Shown: positions 1 to 9,135 of the stretch, piece by piece
How positions within the stretch are numbered: position 1 is the stretch's first letter
Layout: every line of letters starts with the position of its first letter
Source: Dehalococcoidia bacterium
GTDB lineage: Bacteria > Chloroflexota > Dehalococcoidia > DSTF01 > JACRBR01
NCBI GenBank assembly: GCA_021462855.1
Contig: JAJTXQ010000014.1
Coordinates: 338,182 to 402,181 of the forward strand
DNA: 64,000 bases
Direction of reading: 5' to 3'
The notes under the pieces: generated by a model
The model's input: only the letters and a program-made list of their open reading frames with translations
Told to the model about the DNA's origin: nothing
Database searches by the model: none
Position numbers and translations under genes: made by a program

Positions 1-265
1 CGAGCGTGGCTTCCGGTGTGACATCGCGATGCGCGATGCCGGTGCCGCCGGTCGTGAGGACGACGTCGGCGTCGCCGGCGTCGCACCAGGCGCGCAGCGT
101 CGCGGCGATCACGTCGCGCTCGTCGGGGACGATGTCGTAGCGCACAACCTCCCCGCCGATCCCCACGACCATCGCGCGGAGGGCGGTGCCGCTGGTGTCC
201 TCGCGTTCGCCGCGGCTCCCTTTGTCGCTCACGGTGAGGATCGCGATGCGGAGGGGTGTCGTCAT
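1..265 (-). CDS. MogA/MoaB family molybdenum cofactor biosynthesis protein (partial, runs off window start)
   Basis: Reverse-strand reading from ATG at 265: MTTPLRIAILTVSDKGSRGEREDTSGTALRAMVVGIGGEVVRYDIVPDERD...VVLTTGGTGIAHRDVTPEATL; TVSDKGSRGEREDTSG and LTTGGTGIxxRDVTPEA are MoaB/Mog motifs. Confidence 0.85.
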   Translation of the reverse strand, partial: MTTPLRIAILTVSDKGSRGEREDTSGTALRAMVVGIGGEVVRYDIVPDERDVIAATLRAWCDAGDADVVLTTGGTGIAHRDVTPEATL

Positions 266-372
266 GCCGCGCATGCTAGCAGCTTTGCCGTGGCCGCGGC
301 CTGGTTGCGCCCGCCACGGGCGCGGGCGGGAGATGCGTGGGGAAATATGGATCGAAGTTCTGTATATGCCCC

Positions 373-400
373 TTGACACCCACCGATTCGATGGTAGTCT
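373..400 (+). promoter_or_regulatory. Predicted promoter of the dcw cluster (TTGACA at 373, TAGTCT at 395)
   Basis: TTGACA 373-378, 16-bp spacer, TAGTCT 395-400, upstream of mraZ. Confidence 0.55.
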
Positions 401-436
401 GTGGGAGTTCGTGGGGAACACTGGCTCCGGATGGAC
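392..436 (+). promoter_or_regulatory. Probable MraZ operator: five TGGNN repeats with exact 10-bp period
   Basis: TGGTA(392) TGGGA(402) TGGGG(412) TGGCT(422) TGGAC(432), each separated by 5 nt; resembles known MraZ TGGGN-N5 direct repeats. Confidence 0.65.
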
Positions 437-470
437 CCGATGAGCGCCCGGCAGGACACCGAACGATCCC

Positions 471-908
471 GTGTACTTTCTCGGAACCTTCGATTATGCG
501 ATGGACGAGAGAGGGAGGGTTCCCCTCCCCCCCGCGTATCGCGACGCATTTCGAAGCGGGATCGTGCTCAGCCAGGGCTCCCCGGAACACTGCATCCGCG
601 TGTATACACCCGAGGCGTTCGAGGAGATGGCGCGCCGCTATACGGCGCCGTCGCCCATGGGCCGGAAGGGGCGCGCGCTGCGAAAGGTGCTCTTCTCGCG
701 TTCACATCACGCCCAGCTCGACCCGCAGAGCCGGGTGCTCGTGCCCGGGCCGCTGCGCCAGTACGCCGCGCTGGCGGGCAAGGTGCTGGTGATTGGCGCG
801 GGCGAGTGGCTGGAGATCTGGGCGCCGGCGGAGTACGACGAGATTATGTCTCGCATCGACGGCGGCCTGGAGTCTACGATGGAGTCGGTGGAATCGTGGG
901 AACGCTGA
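471..908 (+). CDS. mraZ: Transcriptional regulator MraZ
   Basis: MYFLGTFDYAMDERGRVPLPPAYRDAF...; first gene of dcw cluster. Confidence 0.95.
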   Translation: MYFLGTFDYAMDERGRVPLPPAYRDAFRSGIVLSQGSPEHCIRVYTPEAFEEMARRYTAPSPMGRKGRALRKVLFSRSHHAQLDPQSRVLVPGPLRQYAALAGKVLVIGAGEWLEIWAPAEYDEIMSRIDGGLESTMESVESWER

Positions 909-1849
909 TGGCCGGCATCGAAACAGCGCACGTCCCCGTGATGGTAGCTGAAGTGTTGTCCGCGCTGGACGTCCAATCCGGCGGACGTTATGTCGATTGT
1001 ACCGTCGGCGGCGCCGGCCACGCGGTCGCCATCCTCCAAGCCAGCCAGCCCGGCGGCACCCTGCTCGGCCTCGACGCCAGCGCGGCAGCCATCGAGCGCG
1101 CCCGCGCCCGCCTCGCCGCGCACGAGGGCAGCTTCCGCCTCGTGCAGGCCAACTTCAGCCAGCTTGGCGAGGTCGCGCGCCAGCTCGAATTCGCGCCGGT
1201 GAACGGCGTGCTCATGGACCTCGGCCTGTCCTCCGACCAGCTCGAAACGGGCGAAGGGTTCAGCTTCCTGCGCGAAACGCCGCTCGACATGCGCTTCGGC
1301 GACACCGGCGCGACCGCCGCGGACATCGTGAACGAATCCACCGAGCAGGAGCTCGCAGACATCATCTTTCAGTACGGAGAAGAGCCCGCGTCGCGCCGGA
1401 TCGCGCGCCGCATCATCGAAGCTCGCCCGTTGCGGACGAGCGCTGAACTTGCCAAAGCCGTCGAGCAGGCCGTGGGTAGGAGGGCCAATTCCAAAACCCA
1501 CCCCGCCACCAGGACATTTCAGGCCCTCCGCATCGCGGTTAACAATGAGCTAGACGTTCTAGCCGCCGCGCTTCCTCAGGCCCACGGCCTGCTCGGCTTT
1601 GGATCCCGCATCGCCGTCCTCAGCTATCACTCGCTCGAGGACCGCCTGGTGAAGGAGTACTTCCGGCGCGAGTCGCGCGATTGCATCTGCCCGCCAGGCA
1701 TGCCCGAGTGCCGGTGCGGCCACCGCGCGACGCTCCGGCTCGTCACGCGCGGCGCCATGACGCCGACGCTCGCCGAAATCGACGCCAACCCGCGGGCTCG
1801 CAGCGCCCGGCTGCGCGCCGCAGAGTGCATCCGCCCGCTGGCGGCCTGA
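908..1849 (+). CDS. rsmH: 16S rRNA (cytosine1402-N4)-methyltransferase RsmH
   Basis: MAGIETAHVPVMVAEVLSAL...YVDCTVGGAGHA...LSYHSLEDRLVKEYFRRE; ATG overlaps mraZ stop; the 401 start in the ORF track is too long. Confidence 0.96.
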   Translation: MAGIETAHVPVMVAEVLSALDVQSGGRYVDCTVGGAGHAVAILQASQPGGTLLGLDASAAAIERARARLAAHEGSFRLVQANFSQLGEVARQLEFAPVNGVLMDLGLSSDQLETGEGFSFLRETPLDMRFGDTGATAADIVNESTEQELADIIFQYGEEPASRRIARRIIEARPLRTSAELAKAVEQAVGRRANSKTHPATRTFQALRIAVNNELDVLAAALPQAHGLLGFGSRIAVLSYHSLEDRLVKEYFRRESRDCICPPGMPECRCGHRATLRLVTRGAMTPTLAEIDANPRARSARLRAAECIRPLAA

Positions 1850-1860
1850 CCGGAGCGCGG

Positions 1861-2301
1861 ATGGCAGCCCTGCAACGCCCCGCGCTCCCCTTCCCGCGGA
1901 ATGTGCCGAAGCCGGGCGGCGCGAGGGGCTGGCTGATCGGCGCCGTCGCGCTCGTCATCGTCATCGCGCTGGTGCAGGTGAACCAGTTCAGCCGGCTTAC
2001 GAGCACCGGCTACGAGATCGAGTCTCTGCGCCGCGAGCGCGACACGAAGGCGGCCGAGAACCACAAGCTCGAGGCGGAGGTCGGCAGGCTGTCGTCGCTT
2101 GCGCGCGTCGACATGGAAGCGAGGACGCGGCTGAAGATGGAGCCGGCGCAACGGCGCCTGTACATCTCGGTGAACCAGCCGGTGCCGGAACGGCGCGCGC
2201 TGCCGACGCGCTACCTCGCGCCGCAGGATGCGCCCGCCGTCCCGGCGGACAACGCCGGGCGTTCCCTCTGGCAGCGGTTGGTGGACCTGCTGCCCTTCTG
2301 A
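1861..2301 (+). CDS. ftsL: FtsL-like septum formation initiator protein
   Basis: Short protein with one TM (WLIGAVALVIVIALVQV) followed by coiled coil, between rsmH and the PBP. Confidence 0.7.
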   Translation: MAALQRPALPFPRNVPKPGGARGWLIGAVALVIVIALVQVNQFSRLTSTGYEIESLRRERDTKAAENHKLEAEVGRLSSLARVDMEARTRLKMEPAQRRLYISVNQPVPERRALPTRYLAPQDAPAVPADNAGRSLWQRLVDLLPF

Positions 2302-2340
2302 AGCGTGCCGTCCGCTCGCTGCGGATGAGCCCGGGGTGAG

Positions 2341-4080
2341 GTGACAATGTTCGGGCAACGCGGCCGGATGAACCTCCGCCTGTACGCGCTCGCCGCGGCG
2401 TTCGCGGTCGCCGGCGCGCTGCTCACCGCGCGCATCGCCTACGTCCAGCTCGTCGATGTCGGGCACTACAAGCAGGAGGCGCGCGCCGAGCACTTCGGCC
2501 AGCAAGAAGTGCGGGCCCCGCGCGGCGCCATCCTCGACCGCAACGGATACCCGCTCGCCACGACGGTCGACGCATGGGACATCTTTATCGACCGCAGCGA
2601 CTGGCAGGACATCGCCGCCGCGCGCACCGCCGCCGATGCGATCGCGCCCGTGATCGGACGCAAGCCCGAGGACCTCGTGAACGAAGTGCGCGCGGAGGCG
2701 AGCGGCCTCTACCTGGCGTACAGCGGCCTCGCCTTCGACGAGGGGGAACGCCTGCAAGGCGTCGAGGCGCCAGGGCTGCGCGTCGTGCGGACCGAAAAGC
2801 GCTACTGGCCGGAGGGCGACCTCGCCTCGACGCTGATCGGGTTCGTCGGGCGCGACCACGGCGGGCTCACCGGCATCGAAGCCGACTTCGACGCGCAACT
2901 CGGCGGCTCGCCGGGGACGATCTACTTCGAGCGGGACAGCATCGGCAACCGCATCGCCCTCGGCAAGGAGCGTTACGGGCGCGAGCCGCAGCCGGGCGGC
3001 GACATCCGGCTGACGATCGACCGCTACGTCCAGCGGCTCGTTGAAGGCGAGCTCGAGGCGCGGATCGCGAGCACCGGCGCGCTCGGCGGCACGATCATCG
3101 TCATGGAGCCGCAGACCGGCGCGATTCTGGCGATGGCCAGCCGCCCCGGCTTCCGGCTTTCCCAACTCGACTTCAACGACCCGGATGAAGGCCTGTTCCG
3201 CAACCGCGCCGTCACCGACGTGTACGAGCCCGGCTCCGTCTTCAAGACGCTCACCGCGGCGATGGCGATCGACACGGGGCACGTGACGCCGGAAAGCACG
3301 TACGACGACATCGGCGCCGCGTACATCGGGGAGTCGACGATCCGCAACTGGGACTACAGCGTGAACGGCGTCACGACGGTGACGCAGGTGCTGCAGCGCA
3401 GCCTCAACACCGGCGCCGTCTGGCTTGCGCAGGAGGTGGGCGCCGACGCGTTCTACCAGTACCTGCGCGCGTTCGGCATCGGCGAACCGACGCACTCCGG
3501 CCTGGGCGGCGAGCCGGGCGGGCTCCTGCGCACGAACGAAGACCCGCTGTGGGCCGATGTTGACCTCGCGACCAACAGCTTCGGGCAGGGCGTGGCGGCG
3601 ACGCCGCTGCAGGTGATCACGGCGATCGCCTCGCTCGTCAACGGCGGCCGGCTGATGCGCCCCTATATCGTCGAGCAGGAGATCACCGCGACGGGCACGC
3701 GGACGTTTGAGCCGGTCGTCGTGCGCCAGGTGGTGAGCGAAGAGACGGCGCACACGGTCGCTGACATGATGAACCTCGTGGTGGAGGGGATCCCGGGGCA
3801 CCTCGCGTCCGTGCGTGGCTACCACGTCGGCGGCAAGACGGGCACGACGACGGGCGCGACGCTCGCCGATGGCGCCGTGCTGGATGGCAACATCGCCTCG
3901 TTCGTCGGATTCGCGCCAGCAAATGATCCCCGGATGATCATGCTCGTGAAACTCGACTTCAAAGAAGATCGGCTCGGCGGCCAGGTTTCGGCGCCCGTGT
4001 TCGGCGCACTCGCCCCGTCGATCCTTGCGTACCTCGGCGTGCGCCCGGAGGGGTCGCAACTCGTATCGACCTCCCGCTGA
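2341..4080 (+). CDS. ftsI: Penicillin-binding protein (FtsI/PBP2 class transpeptidase)
   Basis: N-terminal TM, GSVFKTLTAAMAI (SxxK region), GGKTGTT (KTG) motif; dcw position. Confidence 0.92.
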   Translation: MTMFGQRGRMNLRLYALAAAFAVAGALLTARIAYVQLVDVGHYKQEARAEHFGQQEVRAPRGAILDRNGYPLATTVDAWDIFIDRSDWQDIAAARTAADAIAPVIGRKPEDLVNEVRAEASGLYLAYSGLAFDEGERLQGVEAPGLRVVRTEKRYWPEGDLASTLIGFVGRDHGGLTGIEADFDAQLGGSPGTIYFERDSIGNRIALGKERYGREPQPGGDIRLTIDRYVQRLVEGELEARIASTGALGGTIIVMEPQTGAILAMASRPGFRLSQLDFNDPDEGLFRNRAVTDVYEPGSVFKTLTAAMAIDTGHVTPESTYDDIGAAYIGESTIRNWDYSVNGVTTVTQVLQRSLNTGAVWLAQEVGADAFYQYLRAFGIGEPTHSGLGGEPGGLLRTNEDPLWADVDLATNSFGQGVAATPLQVITAIASLVNGGRLMRPYIVEQEITATGTRTFEPVVVRQVVSEETAHTVADMMNLVVEGIPGHLASVRGYHVGGKTGTTTGATLADGAVLDGNIASFVGFAPANDPRMIMLVKLDFKEDRLGGQVSAPVFGALAPSILAYLGVRPEGSQLVSTSR

Positions 4081-4116
4081 CGCGCGAGGACGCGCCGGAG
4101 GCAGGCCGGCACGTTC

Positions 4117-5478
4117 ATGATTAGCGCCATCGAACTCGCAACCGCGCTCCGCCCCACGCTCGTCCGCGGGCCGACGGTCGGGCCCATGCGGTTCCGCCGC
4201 GCGGCAGTCGACTCGCGGAAGGCCGGGCGCGGTGACCTGTTCTTCGCGCTCAAGGGCGAACGCGCCGACGGCCACGACTTTGTCGCCGATGCAGCGCGGC
4301 GCGGCGCGGCAGGCGCCGTCGTCGAGCGGCTCGTCGAGGCGGAGGGCGCGCAGTACGTCGTGCGCGACGTCCTCGCGGCACTCCAGCAGCTGGCGCGGCA
4401 GCGCCGGCAGGCGCGCGCGCGGCTGAAGGTGGTCGGCGTCACCGGCAGCGTCGGCAAGACGACGACGAAGGAGATCATCGCCGCGCTGCTGGCGACCCGC
4501 TACCGCGTGCTGAAGAACGAGGGCAACCTCAACAGCGAGATCGGCCTGCCGCTCGTGCTGCTCGACCTCACCACGCGCCACCAGCGCGCTGTGCTCGAGA
4601 TGGGCATGTGGGCGGAGGGCGAGATGGCGCTGCTCTGCGACATCGCCCGCCCGCAGATCGGCGTGGTGACGATGGTCGGCCCGGTGCACATGGAGCGCCT
4701 GGGCTCGGTCGACGCGATCGCGAAGGAGAAGGGCGACCTGCCGGCGTCGCTGCCGCCCGATGGCGTGGCGGTGCTCAACGCCGACGACGAGCGGGTGGCG
4801 GCGATGGCGGCGCGCACGCGCGCGCACGTTATGACGTTCGGGCTCGCCGCCGGCGCCGACGTGCGCGCGGAGGACATCGAAGCGCACGGGTTCAACGGCA
4901 CACGCTTCACGCTCGTGCACGGCAACGGCCGCGAGCACGTGTACTCGCACTTGCCGGGCCGAGCGCTCGTCTCGAACATGCTCGCCGCGGCGGCCGTCGG
5001 CATCGTCGACGGGCTGTCACTCGCCGAGGTGGCCGAGGCGCTGAGCGAGGTCCGCCCGCCAGCGCGCTTCACGATCGTCCGCGGCCGCAACGGCGCCACG
5101 ATCATCGACGACACGTACAACGCGAGCCCGGCATCGATGCACGCGGCGCTCGACCTGCTCGCCGGCGCGCCGGCGCGCAAGATCGCCGTGCTCGGCGACA
5201 TGCTCGAACTCGGCGCGGCCGAGGAGGCGAGCCACGCCGAGGTCGGCCGCGCCGCGGCGCAGGTGGCCGACGTGCTGTACGCCGTCGGGCCGCTCGGCCG
5301 GATGATCGGCGAGGCGGCGCGCGCCGCCGGCATGCGCGATGTCCACATCAGCGAGGCGAAGGACGGCGTCGCGGCGCACATCGCACGCGACCTGCGCGAG
5401 ACGGACAGCGTGCTGGTCAAGGCGTCGCGCGGTCTCGCGCTCGAAACGCTGGTCCAGGAGCTGAGGGGGGAAGCGTGA
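4117..5478 (+). CDS. murF: UDP-N-acetylmuramoyl-tripeptide--D-alanyl-D-alanine ligase MurF
   Basis: VTGSVGKTTTKEIIAALL, NEGNLNSEIGLPL, IIDDTYNASPASMHAAL. Confidence 0.96.
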   Translation: MISAIELATALRPTLVRGPTVGPMRFRRAAVDSRKAGRGDLFFALKGERADGHDFVADAARRGAAGAVVERLVEAEGAQYVVRDVLAALQQLARQRRQARARLKVVGVTGSVGKTTTKEIIAALLATRYRVLKNEGNLNSEIGLPLVLLDLTTRHQRAVLEMGMWAEGEMALLCDIARPQIGVVTMVGPVHMERLGSVDAIAKEKGDLPASLPPDGVAVLNADDERVAAMAARTRAHVMTFGLAAGADVRAEDIEAHGFNGTRFTLVHGNGREHVYSHLPGRALVSNMLAAAAVGIVDGLSLAEVAEALSEVRPPARFTIVRGRNGATIIDDTYNASPASMHAALDLLAGAPARKIAVLGDMLELGAAEEASHAEVGRAAAQVADVLYAVGPLGRMIGEAARAAGMRDVHISEAKDGVAAHIARDLRETDSVLVKASRGLALETLVQELRGEA

Positions 5479-6446
5479 CCTACGCGCTGCTGTCGGGTGT
5501 CGTTGCCGCGGCGATCTCGTTCGCGCTTGGCGGTCCGCTCGTGTCGTACCTGCGCGCGCGCAAGATCGGCAAGGCGATCGCCGCGGAGAGCCCCGACACG
5601 CACAACATCAAGGCCGGCACGCCGACGTTCGGCGGCCTGCTGTTCGCCGGCGTCGCTGCCGCGCTCGGCCTCGCGGTCGCGGTGCCGAAGGACCGCGACG
5701 TGCTGCTGCCGGTCGCCGCCGTCATCGTCATGGGCGCGGTCGGGTTCTACGACGACCTCGGCACGCTCGTCGACCGTGTGAAGCGCGACGCGCACAGCCG
5801 CGCAGGGATGATCCTCAAGGCGCTGGCCTACGCGATCTTCGGCGGCGTCGCCGCCGCGCTGCTCTACGGGCCGCTGGACGCGCCGCGCATGCTCGTGCCG
5901 CACTTCGGCGCGTACGACATCGGCCCGCTGTACATCGCCGTCGTCATCTTCATCATCGTCGCCACCACGTCGGCCGTCGATGTGAGCGACGGCCTGGACA
6001 CGCTGTGCGGCGGCATGAGCGCGATCGCCTTCACGGCGTTCGGCGCCATCGCCCTGCGGCAGGGGCAGGACGGCGTCGCCACGTTCTGCTTCGTCATGGT
6101 GGGCGCGCTCATGGGGTTCCTCTGGTTTAACGCCTACCCCGCCCGCCTGTTCATGGGCGACGTCGGCTCCGGCCCGCTCGGCGGCGCGCTGGCGATCGTC
6201 GCGCTGCAGACCGGGTGGTGGCTGCTGATCCCGGTCATCGGCGTCATGTTCGTCGCCGAGATCGCGGCGGACGTGGTCCAGATCGGCTACTTCCGGCTGA
6301 GCGGCGGCAAGCGCATCTTCCGCCGCGCGCCGCTCCACTGCCACTTCGAGCTGATGGACATCCCGGAGACGCGGATCACGGCGGCGTTCCTGCTGGTCAC
6401 GGCCGCAGGCGCGCTCGCGGGGGTCGCGCTTTCGGCGCTGGATTGA
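5475..6446 (+). CDS. mraY: Phospho-N-acetylmuramoyl-pentapeptide-transferase MraY
   Basis: GTG start overlapping murF stop; HNIKAGTPTFGG, DVSDGLDTLCGG, NAYPARLFMGDVGSGPLGG, HCHFE. Confidence 0.95.
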   Translation: MTYALLSGVVAAAISFALGGPLVSYLRARKIGKAIAAESPDTHNIKAGTPTFGGLLFAGVAAALGLAVAVPKDRDVLLPVAAVIVMGAVGFYDDLGTLVDRVKRDAHSRAGMILKALAYAIFGGVAAALLYGPLDAPRMLVPHFGAYDIGPLYIAVVIFIIVATTSAVDVSDGLDTLCGGMSAIAFTAFGAIALRQGQDGVATFCFVMVGALMGFLWFNAYPARLFMGDVGSGPLGGALAIVALQTGWWLLIPVIGVMFVAEIAADVVQIGYFRLSGGKRIFRRAPLHCHFELMDIPETRITAAFLLVTAAGALAGVALSALD

Positions 6447-6459
6447 CATGCGGGGGATC

Positions 6460-6489
6460 TTGACACGATATTTGCTAACGTGCTATGAC
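6460..6489 (+). promoter_or_regulatory. Predicted internal promoter for murD and downstream genes
   Basis: TTGACA 6460-6465, 18-bp spacer, extended -10 TGCTATGAC (6481-6489). Confidence 0.4.
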
Positions 6490-7885
6490 AGGTGAACGAG
6501 ACTTCCTGGTGGGGAAACGGGTGACCGTTATTGGTCTCGGTATCGAAGGCATCGATGTCGCACGCTACGCCGCTACCCACGGCGCCGCCCGCGTCTCCGC
6601 CCTCGATACCCGCACTCCCGATGCCCTCGCCGGCGCCCTGGAGCAGCTGCGGGGGCTCGACATTCAGTACACGCTCGGTCAGCACCGGCCCGACGACCTC
6701 GCAGGCAGCGACGTCGTCTTCGCGTCGCAGAGCATCTTCATGGACAACCCCTGGCTCGTCTATGCGCGCGAGCACGGCATGGAAGTTACGTCTATGACTC
6801 GCGCGTTCATGGAGCACTGCCCCGGCCCGACGATCGGCGTCACCGGCAGCAGCGGCAAGACCACCACCACCGCCCTCGTCGAGCACATGCTTGGCGCCGC
6901 CGGGCTGCCGCACATCGCCGGCGGCAACATCGGCGTCGGGCTGCTCGGCCAGCTCGACGGCATGCAATCGAGCACCTGGGCGGTCATGGAGATCAGCCAT
7001 ACGCAGCTGCAGCTCACGGACCGCAGCCCGCACATCGCCGCGATCCTGAACGTGACGCCGAACCACCTCGACCAGTTCACGTGGGACCGCTACGTCTCGC
7101 TCAAGATGAACATGGTGCGCCACCAGTCGCCCGACGATGATGTCGTGCTCAATCTCGACGACGACATCTCGGCCGCGATGGCCGACGCCACGCCGGCGCG
7201 CGCGGTGCACTTCACCCTCGGCGCGGCGCTGCCCGGCGACGGCGCGTTCCTGCGCGACGACGCGCTCTTCCTGCGCCGCGAGAACGTCGACGAGATGCTG
7301 CTGCCCGCCAGCGAGGTGCCGCTGCCCGGGCGCCACAACGTCGCGAACGCGCTGGCGGCGTCCGCCGTCGCTTCGCTCGCCGGCGTGCCGGCGGAGACGA
7401 TCGCCTCGGCCGTCCGCTCGTTCCATGCCGTCGCCCACCGCCTCGAGCTTGTCGCCGAGATCGACGGCGTGCGTTACGTCAACGACAGCATCGCCACCAC
7501 ACCCGAGCGCGCGCTCGCCGGCATCCGCTCGTTCGATGCGCCGATCGTGCTGCTGCTCGGCGGCAAGGACAAAGACCTGCCAAAGGACGAACTCGCCGCC
7601 GAGGCGCTGCGCCGCTGCTCCGGCATCGTCTTCTTCGGCGCGGACGGCGCGCTGTTCGAGGCGGCGGTCGAAGCGCATGCCGCCGAGGCGCCGTTCGAGG
7701 AGCGCCCCATCACCGTGCGCGCCGCCACGCTGGACGAGGCCGTCCGCGAGGCGCGCGCCATGGCCGAGGCCGGCGACGTCGTGCTGTGCTCGCCGGCCTG
7801 CACGAGCTTCGACGCATACCCGAACTTCGAGGCGCGCGGCGAGCACTTCCGCCGTCTCGTCCGCGCGCTGGCGGAGGCGAGCTGA
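6485..7885 (+). CDS. murD: UDP-N-acetylmuramoylalanine--D-glutamate ligase MurD
   Basis: IGVTGSSGKTTTTALVEHML, LNVTPNHLDQF, VNDSIATTPERALAGI; GTG at 6509 is an alternative start. Confidence 0.93.
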   Translation: MTGERDFLVGKRVTVIGLGIEGIDVARYAATHGAARVSALDTRTPDALAGALEQLRGLDIQYTLGQHRPDDLAGSDVVFASQSIFMDNPWLVYAREHGMEVTSMTRAFMEHCPGPTIGVTGSSGKTTTTALVEHMLGAAGLPHIAGGNIGVGLLGQLDGMQSSTWAVMEISHTQLQLTDRSPHIAAILNVTPNHLDQFTWDRYVSLKMNMVRHQSPDDDVVLNLDDDISAAMADATPARAVHFTLGAALPGDGAFLRDDALFLRRENVDEMLLPASEVPLPGRHNVANALAASAVASLAGVPAETIASAVRSFHAVAHRLELVAEIDGVRYVNDSIATTPERALAGIRSFDAPIVLLLGGKDKDLPKDELAAEALRRCSGIVFFGADGALFEAAVEAHAAEAPFEERPITVRAATLDEAVREARAMAEAGDVVLCSPACTSFDAYPNFEARGEHFRRLVRALAEAS

Positions 7886-9135
7886 TGGCCGTCACGGCGC
7901 ACCCCACCCGCCTGCGCGTCGGCACGCCCGACTACATGATCCTGTTCGCCGTCGGCGCGCTCGTCGTGTTTGGAATACTCGCCGTGTACAGCTCCAGCTT
8001 CGCGCTCGGCCTGCTGGAGTTCGGCGACGCCAACTACTTCGTCTATCGGCAGATCTTTTTCGCCGTGGTGGGCGGCGTGGCCCTGCTCGTGCTGATGAAG
8101 ATGGATTACCGGCAGTTGCGCGTGGTCAGTCCGCTGCTCATGCTCGGCGCGATCCTTTCCCTCGTCGCCGTGCTCGTCCCCGGGATCGGCGTCGAGCGGA
8201 ACGGAGCGGCGCGGTGGATCTCGCTCGGCGGGCCGGTGCCGCCGCTGCAGCCGAGCGAGTTCGCCAAGCTGGCGCTGATCATCTACGTCGCCGCGTGGCT
8301 GGCTGGCCGCGGCGAGCACGTAAAGGCGTTCTGGACCGGCTTCTTTCCGTTCGTCCTGCTGATGGGCCTCGTCGCCGGGCTGATCATGCTGCAGCCTGAC
8401 CTCGGCACGACCATCGTGATCGTCGCGACGACGCTGACGCTGGTGTTCGTCGCCGGCGCATCGCTCACGCACGTGTTCGCAACGGCGGGCGCCGGCGCCG
8501 TCGTGGCATCGATGCTGATCGCCGCCGGCCAGTACCGCGCCGACCGCATCTTCGCGTTCATCCGCGCCGAGGATGATCCGAGCGGGCGCGGCTTTCACAC
8601 GCTGCAGCTGCTCATCGCGCTTGGCAGCGGGGGCTGGCACGGGCTGGGGCTCGGCGAAAGCCGGCAGAAGTTCTTCTACGTACCCGGCGCGCACACCGAC
8701 GGCATCCTCGCGATCATCGGCGAGGAGATGGGGTTCATCGGCACGGCCGTCGTGCTCGGCCTGTTCGCGCTGCTGATGGTCCGCGGGTTCCGCGTCGTCG
8801 TACGCGCGCGCGATGACTTCGGCGCGCTGCTCGCCGTCGGCATCATCTCGTGGATCGGCTACCAGGCGATCATCAACATCGGCGGCGTGACGCGCGCCCT
8901 GCCGCTCACCGGCATCCCGCTGCCGTACGTGAGCTACGGCGGCTCCGCGCTCATGACGATGCTCGCCGCCGCCGGCATCCTGCTCAGCATTTCGCGCTAC
9001 GCCGTCGACCCGAAGACGATCGGCAAGAAGCAGCCGCCGGCGGACGGCTCGTCGGAGAAGATCGTGCGGCCCAAGCGGCGGACATCGCGCGAGACGCGAA
9101 AGGCGGCCTGGCCGCAGCGGAAGGGAGCGCGGTGA
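7885..9135 (+). CDS. ftsW: FtsW/RodA/SpoVE family SEDS glycosyltransferase
   Basis: Multi-TM; GAARWISLGG..LQPSEFAKLA, PLPYVSYGGSALM. Confidence 0.93.
   Translation: MAVTAHPTRLRVGTPDYMILFAVGALVVFGILAVYSSSFALGLLEFGDANYFVYRQIFFAVVGGVALLVLMKMDYRQLRVVSPLLMLGAILSLVAVLVPGIGVERNGAARWISLGGPVPPLQPSEFAKLALIIYVAAWLAGRGEHVKAFWTGFFPFVLLMGLVAGLIMLQPDLGTTIVIVATTLTLVFVAGASLTHVFATAGAGAVVASMLIAAGQYRADRIFAFIRAEDDPSGRGFHTLQLLIALGSGGWHGLGLGESRQKFFYVPGAHTDGILAIIGEEMGFIGTAVVLGLFALLMVRGFRVVVRARDDFGALLAVGIISWIGYQAIINIGGVTRALPLTGIPLPYVSYGGSALMTMLAAAGILLSISRYAVDPKTIGKKQPPADGSSEKIVRPKRRTSRETRKAAWPQRKGAR

Noticed and set aside
1627-4950. 1107-aa minus-strand ORF over the dcw genes
   Set aside because: Antisense shadow ORF typical of GC-rich coding DNA: Arg/Ala/His/Asp-rich, no domains, opposite clear rsmH/ftsL/ftsI/murF genes
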